From the NCBI GenBank assembly GCA_035504735.1, contig DATJRJ010000199.1:1-25738 (forward strand): a stretch of 25,738 bases of DNA, read 5' to 3'. The position numbers and the translations under genes are program-made. The notes under the pieces were generated by a model. That model made no database searches. It saw only the letters and a program-made list of their open reading frames with translations, and had not been told where the DNA came from. The stretch is from JAJPIG01 sp035504735. Lineage in GTDB: Bacteria; Desulfobacterota; Binatia; Binatales; Binataceae. Position 1 is the first letter of the stretch. Each line of letters opens with the position of its first letter. Shown here piece after piece: positions 22,824 to 25,738 of the stretch.

Positions 22824-23606
22824 TTACGGGTTCGCGGCGGCATCGCGTAGAAAGTCCGCGAGCGCGCGGTTGAACTCCTCGGGCCGCTCGAAATACACCG
22901 AGTGCCCCGCACCGGCCACCTTGATGAATCGCGAGTGCGGGATACGATGCGCGATAAGCTCCATCAGCCGCGGCGTCGTGAGGGCATCCTCGGCGCCGAC
23001 CAGGATCAGCGTGGGGATGCGCTTCTCGATTACCGGGTCCACGCGATGCCGCAAATTCATCATGGCCGGAACGAGCTCGGGGGGAACGTGGTGGTTGAGG
23101 GCGGATATCTGCCGGTAGAGAAACGCCTTGACCGGTTCGCGCTGCGGGTAACTCTCGGCGAAAACTCGGGCAAGGACCTGTGCGAGTCCGCCTCTCGGCG
23201 CCCCGTGCAGCTTCATCTCTGCGATTACCTCGGGGTCGTCGACCCCCGCCATCGTATCGCACAGCGCGAGCGCGCTGACGCGTTCGGGGGCCGTGATTGC
23301 GAACCCCAACGACGTCCATCCGCCCATCGATTGCGAGACCAGCGCTGCACGGTCGATGTGGAGGTGGTCCAGCAGGCCGCGCAAGTCGTCGGCGAAAACT
23401 TTCGGTCCGGGGCCCTGCGGAGCCTCTCGCGAGAAGCCGAATCCGCGATGATCAAAGGTGATACATCGGTACCGATCCGCAAACACCGGCACCTGCTGCC
23501 ACCAGCTCAGATGATTGCCGCCGGCGCCATGAGCGAATATCAGCGCGGGGCCTTCGCCATACTCTTCGTAGTAGAGTTCGATCCCATTTACGTTTGCGAA
23601 TGGCAT
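22824..23606 (-). CDS. Alpha/beta hydrolase fold protein
   Basis: This 260-residue alpha/beta hydrolase has ALIFAHGAGGNHLSW in the oxyanion region (21-35), FDHRGFGFS at 51-59, the nucleophile elbow SQSMGG at 91-96 (Ser93), the acid Asp207 in VGAEDALT and the base His235 in AGAGHSV. The fingerprint resembles the 3-oxoadipate enol-lactonase/haloperoxidase group, though SQSMGG deviates from the usual GxSxG at its first glycine (Ser in place of Gly). I chose the ATG at 23606 (MPFANVNGIELYYEE) as the family-typical start; a frame open to 23687 adds unlike residues. The Shine-Dalgarno is weak (GGGG). It is the first gene upstream of the kdp operon on the same strand but probably unrelated to it. 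Confidence 0.9.
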   Translation of the reverse strand: MPFANVNGIELYYEEYGEGPALIFAHGAGGNHLSWWQQVPVFADRYRCITFDHRGFGFSREAPQGPGPKVFADDLRGLLDHLHIDRAALVSQSMGGWTSLGFAITAPERVSALALCDTMAGVDDPEVIAEMKLHGAPRGGLAQVLARVFAESYPQREPVKAFLYRQISALNHHVPPELVPAMMNLRHRVDPVIEKRIPTLILVGAEDALTTPRLMELIAHRIPHSRFIKVAGAGHSVYFERPEEFNRALADFLRDAAANP

Positions 23607-23786
23607 CTGCGTCGCCCCGATGAGTCTGCTCGAACTATTTCCGGCTACACCGGCCGATCCATCGCTCGTTCGCCGCCCATCATGCACTGACCATTAAGAC
23701 CGCAGCCTCGATTGACTATTGCTAATGGCGGGGCGTTTTTGCGGATAATCCCACTCCGCGAATCCATCGGGCAAACCGGAGAGCGG

Positions 23787-24182
23787 TTAGCCCTTGGCCC
23801 GCTCGTACACTCCGCGCTCACGCCGCTTGACCGCTCCCGCGTCAATCCAGCGGGTAATCGCAGCGAAGATCTCGGAGGAACGTTTGCCCTTCAAGCCACG
23901 TACGTCGCGCACATTGGAGGCTTTGAACTGCTTCGGCAGTTGCTCTAGTACGAGTGACCAGTTGATCCGGCCACCCTTTCGCGCTCGGCCACGTGCAGCG
24001 GCAGGTGCGCCCGCCCGAGCCCGGCCAGCGAGCGATGAAAGATTCGATTCTTCCTTCTTCAATCGCTCGAGCTCAGCCTCGGTCGCGCGGATCTCACTGC
24101 GCAGGCCTATCAAAAGCCCGCGGGCCTGCTTCTGCAGCTGTCCTAGGACGGAGTTATAATTCTTTCGGGCGGTACGTGGCAT
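23787..24182 (-). CDS. Small coiled-coil plus winged-helix-like protein, unknown function
   Basis: This is a 131-residue basic protein. Residues 8-50 are predicted helical with heptad-like spacing (LGQLQKQARGLLIGL, then ATEAELERLKKEE). An Ala/Gly/Arg linker follows (51-71). The C-terminal 72-131 looks like a small helix-turn-helix or winged-helix domain: INWSLVLEQLPKQFKASNV, then SSEIFAAITRWIDAGAVKRR and GVYE as a wing. This suggests DNA binding, perhaps as a local regulator or nucleoid protein. AAGGA lies 11-15 nt upstream of the ATG at 24182. The AT-rich 186-nt gap upstream (24183-24368) contains a TATAAT on the plus strand at about 24284-24289 without a good -35, and no gene that I can see. 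Confidence 0.65.
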   Translation of the reverse strand: MPRTARKNYNSVLGQLQKQARGLLIGLRSEIRATEAELERLKKEESNLSSLAGRARAGAPAAARGRARKGGRINWSLVLEQLPKQFKASNVRDVRGLKGKRSSEIFAAITRWIDAGAVKRRERGVYERAKG

Positions 24183-24368
24183 CTTCAGCTATTCCTTTTT
24201 CGGCGAATCTATGGTTGTCAGTGAGAATCGCGTACTAGTATCACCCGATCCACCCTTTAGCAACCCCCAAATTCATTGCAGAGCTATAATAGCAGGCAGC
24301 GTCTCCTCTATTTGCTATCTGCATTAAAGTTCAATTCCTATAGCCCAATTAAGTCAATATTCGAAACG

Positions 24369-25562
24369 TCAGACTATTTTATCGCGCCGCAATGAGTCGA
24401 TCTCGCTCTGCTCGAGACCCAGTTCGGCGAGCACCTGGTCAGTATGTTCCCCACGCTCCGGCGGCGGCTCCACCAGCGCGCTGGGTGTGCGCGACATCGT
24501 GATCGGCTGGCCTACCAGCTCAATTCTGCCCAGTACCTGCGATTCGACCGCCTGCGCAATGCCGAGATGTTTCACTTGCGGATCGGCAAAGGTCTCATCG
24601 ATTGAGTATATCGGGCCGCATGGCACACCCGCCGCGTTGAGCATCTCGATCCATTCGGCACTGGTGCGGGTCCGCAGCCGTTCGCCAAGTTCCCGGTTGA
24701 GTGCGTCACGATTAACCGACCGCTTCGCGCCAGGATTGTAATCAGGATTCGCGAGCAGCTCGGGCGCTTTCAGCACCCCGATCAATTTTTCCCACATACG
24801 CTGTCCGCTGGCGGCGATATTGATATGCCCGTCGGCGGTCGGATAGACACCGGTCGGAATACTAGTCGGATGATTATTACCGGCCTGGCCCGCAACCTGA
24901 CCCTCCATCAGCCAGCGCGCGGCCTGGAAATCCAGCATGAAGATCTGCGCCTGCAGCAACGAGGTATGCAGCCATTGCCCTTCGCCCGATTGCTCGCGCT
25001 CGAGCAGCGCCACCAGGATTCCGTAGGCGCAGAAAATTCCCGCCGTGAGATCCGCCAGCGGAATTCCCGCGCGTACCGGTCCTTGCCCCGGCAGCCCGGT
25101 CACCGACATCAGGCCACCCATGCCCTGCGCGATCTGGTCGAAGCCCGGCCGATCGCGATACGGTCCGTCCTGGCCAAACCCCGAGATACTCGCGAGGATG
25201 ATGCGGCGATTCACGGCTTTGAGCGCCGGGTAATCGATGCCGAGGCGTTGCTTGACACCAGGCCGAAAGTTTTCGACCACCGCGTCGGCCCGCTCCACCA
25301 TCTTGAGCAACAGTGCTCGTCCGCGCGGCTCTTTCAGATTCAGCGTGATGCTGCGCTTGTTGCGATGCAGGTTCTGAAAATCAGAGCCGTGCCGAGGACC
25401 ACCCATCCCTTCGCGTTCGTCCAACTCCTCGGGCAGCTCGATCTTGATTACATTCGCGCCCCAGTCGGCGAGCTGGCGCACTGCGGTCGGGCCGGCGCGC
25501 ACGCGACTAAGATCCAGTACGGTAAAGCGGCTCAGGGCCTTGGAAGCGGCATAATGCGGCAT
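24369..25562 (-). CDS. CaiB/BaiF-type (class III) CoA-transferase
   Basis: This 397-residue family III CoA-transferase transfers CoA between carboxylic acids (relatives: formyl-CoA:oxalate, carnitine, succinyl-CoA-dependent transferases). The N-terminus has VLDLSRVRAGPTAVRQLADWGANVIKIE in pieces (VLDLSRVRAGP at 15-25; ADWGANVIKIE at 32-42). NKRSITLNLK is at 68-77 and ENFRPGV at 97-103. The catalytic aspartate is Asp171 in IPLADLTAG (compare Asp169 of FRC). Length is typical. The cytosolic enzyme probably activates a catabolic acid, but the substrate is unknown. The Shine-Dalgarno before the ATG at 25562 is weak. A perfect 12-bp dyad lies 33-63 nt upstream and may control it. Confidence 0.95.
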   Translation of the reverse strand: MPHYAASKALSRFTVLDLSRVRAGPTAVRQLADWGANVIKIELPEELDEREGMGGPRHGSDFQNLHRNKRSITLNLKEPRGRALLLKMVERADAVVENFRPGVKQRLGIDYPALKAVNRRIILASISGFGQDGPYRDRPGFDQIAQGMGGLMSVTGLPGQGPVRAGIPLADLTAGIFCAYGILVALLEREQSGEGQWLHTSLLQAQIFMLDFQAARWLMEGQVAGQAGNNHPTSIPTGVYPTADGHINIAASGQRMWEKLIGVLKAPELLANPDYNPGAKRSVNRDALNRELGERLRTRTSAEWIEMLNAAGVPCGPIYSIDETFADPQVKHLGIAQAVESQVLGRIELVGQPITMSRTPSALVEPPPERGEHTDQVLAELGLEQSEIDSLRRDKIV

Positions 25563-25594
25563 CGCGAATACCTGATTTAGAGGAAGTTTAATTC

Positions 25595-25625
25595 ATATGA
25601 ACGCAAATAGTCATTGCGTTCATAT
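25595..25625. promoter_or_regulatory. Perfect 12-bp inverted repeat upstream of the CoA-transferase gene
   Basis: ATATGAACGCAA (25595-25606) and TTGCGTTCATAT (25614-25625) are exact reverse complements separated by ATAGTCA. The 31-bp dyad is centred 48 bp before the CoA-transferase start codon, where a promoter and operator would sit. It has no T run after it, so an operator for a dimeric repressor or activator is more likely than a terminator. Confidence 0.6.
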
Positions 25626-25702
25626 CCATAGAAATTTGCACGTTCGGGCCGGCGGGACAACACTGCAACCAGGCTCCACCGCGGTCGATCGATTACAATT
25701 GA

Positions 25703-25738
25703 CTATTTGTTCACTTCCACGGCCGGCAGGGGTCCGCC
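25703..25738 (-). CDS. Possible C-terminal end of a gene entering from the right edge
   Basis: The minus strand reads 11 codons (GGPLPAVEVNK) to a TAG at 25705-25703, open at the window edge. The codon use is like neighbouring genes, but 11 residues cannot be assigned and may be chance. If real, it would end 140 nt before the CoA-transferase start. Confidence 0.2.
   Translation of the reverse strand, partial: GGPLPAVEVNK

Noticed and set aside
22568..22912. A 114-residue minus-strand frame upstream of kdpF
   Set aside because: It overlaps the well-supported end of the alpha/beta hydrolase in another frame and its sequence is low-complexity; the 27-residue frame at 22539-22622 is the better candidate here.

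Overview
The window is GC-rich bacterial DNA with short intergenic gaps. The gene content resembles uncultivated soil bacteria of the Binatota / deltaproteobacteria-like type: several luciferase-like (LLM) flavin or F420 oxidoreductases, amidohydrolase_2, DUF1329, hydantoinase B, a class III CoA-transferase and a complete Kdp potassium system. That placement is an inference from family content; nothing in the window is diagnostic for a phylum. No insertion sequence, CRISPR array, phage gene or rRNA gene was found.

Layout. 1-1130: the N-terminus of a possible membrane protein leaving the left edge, a short-chain dehydrogenase/reductase (SDR) whose catalytic tyrosine is replaced by alanine, and the C-terminal stump of a second, convergent SDR. 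1154-1521: a minus-strand tRNA operon Pro-Arg-His-Lys. 1522-1900: a non-coding stretch with a run of perfect inverted repeats and a nested long hairpin. 1901-3291: a LigB-type extradiol dioxygenase and a small exported protein, both minus. 3453-6885: three plus-strand genes (LLM oxidoreductase, amidohydrolase, DUF1329 protein). 6912-11576: a minus-strand set of two LLM oxidoreductases, each followed by an alpha/beta hydrolase, the first LLM protein carrying an unusual 196-residue C-terminal extension. 11774-14083: a divergent hydantoinase B/acetone carboxylase alpha-type protein fused to a gamma-subunit-like zinc ribbon. 14104-14481: a small cysteine-containing protein. 14679-22622: a minus-strand kdp operon. 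22824-25562: an alpha/beta hydrolase, a small coiled-coil plus winged-helix-like protein, and a CaiB/BaiF CoA-transferase preceded by a perfect 12-bp dyad.

How the genes fit together. The kdp operon reads: 27-aa membrane peptide, kdpF, kdpA, kdpB, kdpC, SMR-like membrane protein, KdpD N-terminal half, histidine kinase. The first two tiny genes overlap by ATGA, as do the last two. KdpD is split: the N-terminal KdpD/universal-stress module is one protein, and the kinase is a separate HAMP-PAS-HisKA-HATPase protein rather than the usual KdpD four-helix kinase. No kdpE is visible. The remaining genes look like parts of catabolic modules for ring-containing or carboxylated compounds (ring cleavage, monooxygenation, ester or C-C hydrolysis, CoA transfer), but no substrate can be read from the sequence.

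The observations most worth a second look are the structured elements at 1610-1660 and 1813-1869, the rearranged kdp operon with its unnamed leader peptide and leader hairpin, the LLM fusion protein, and the hydantoinase B-zinc ribbon fusion that lacks its usual partner.
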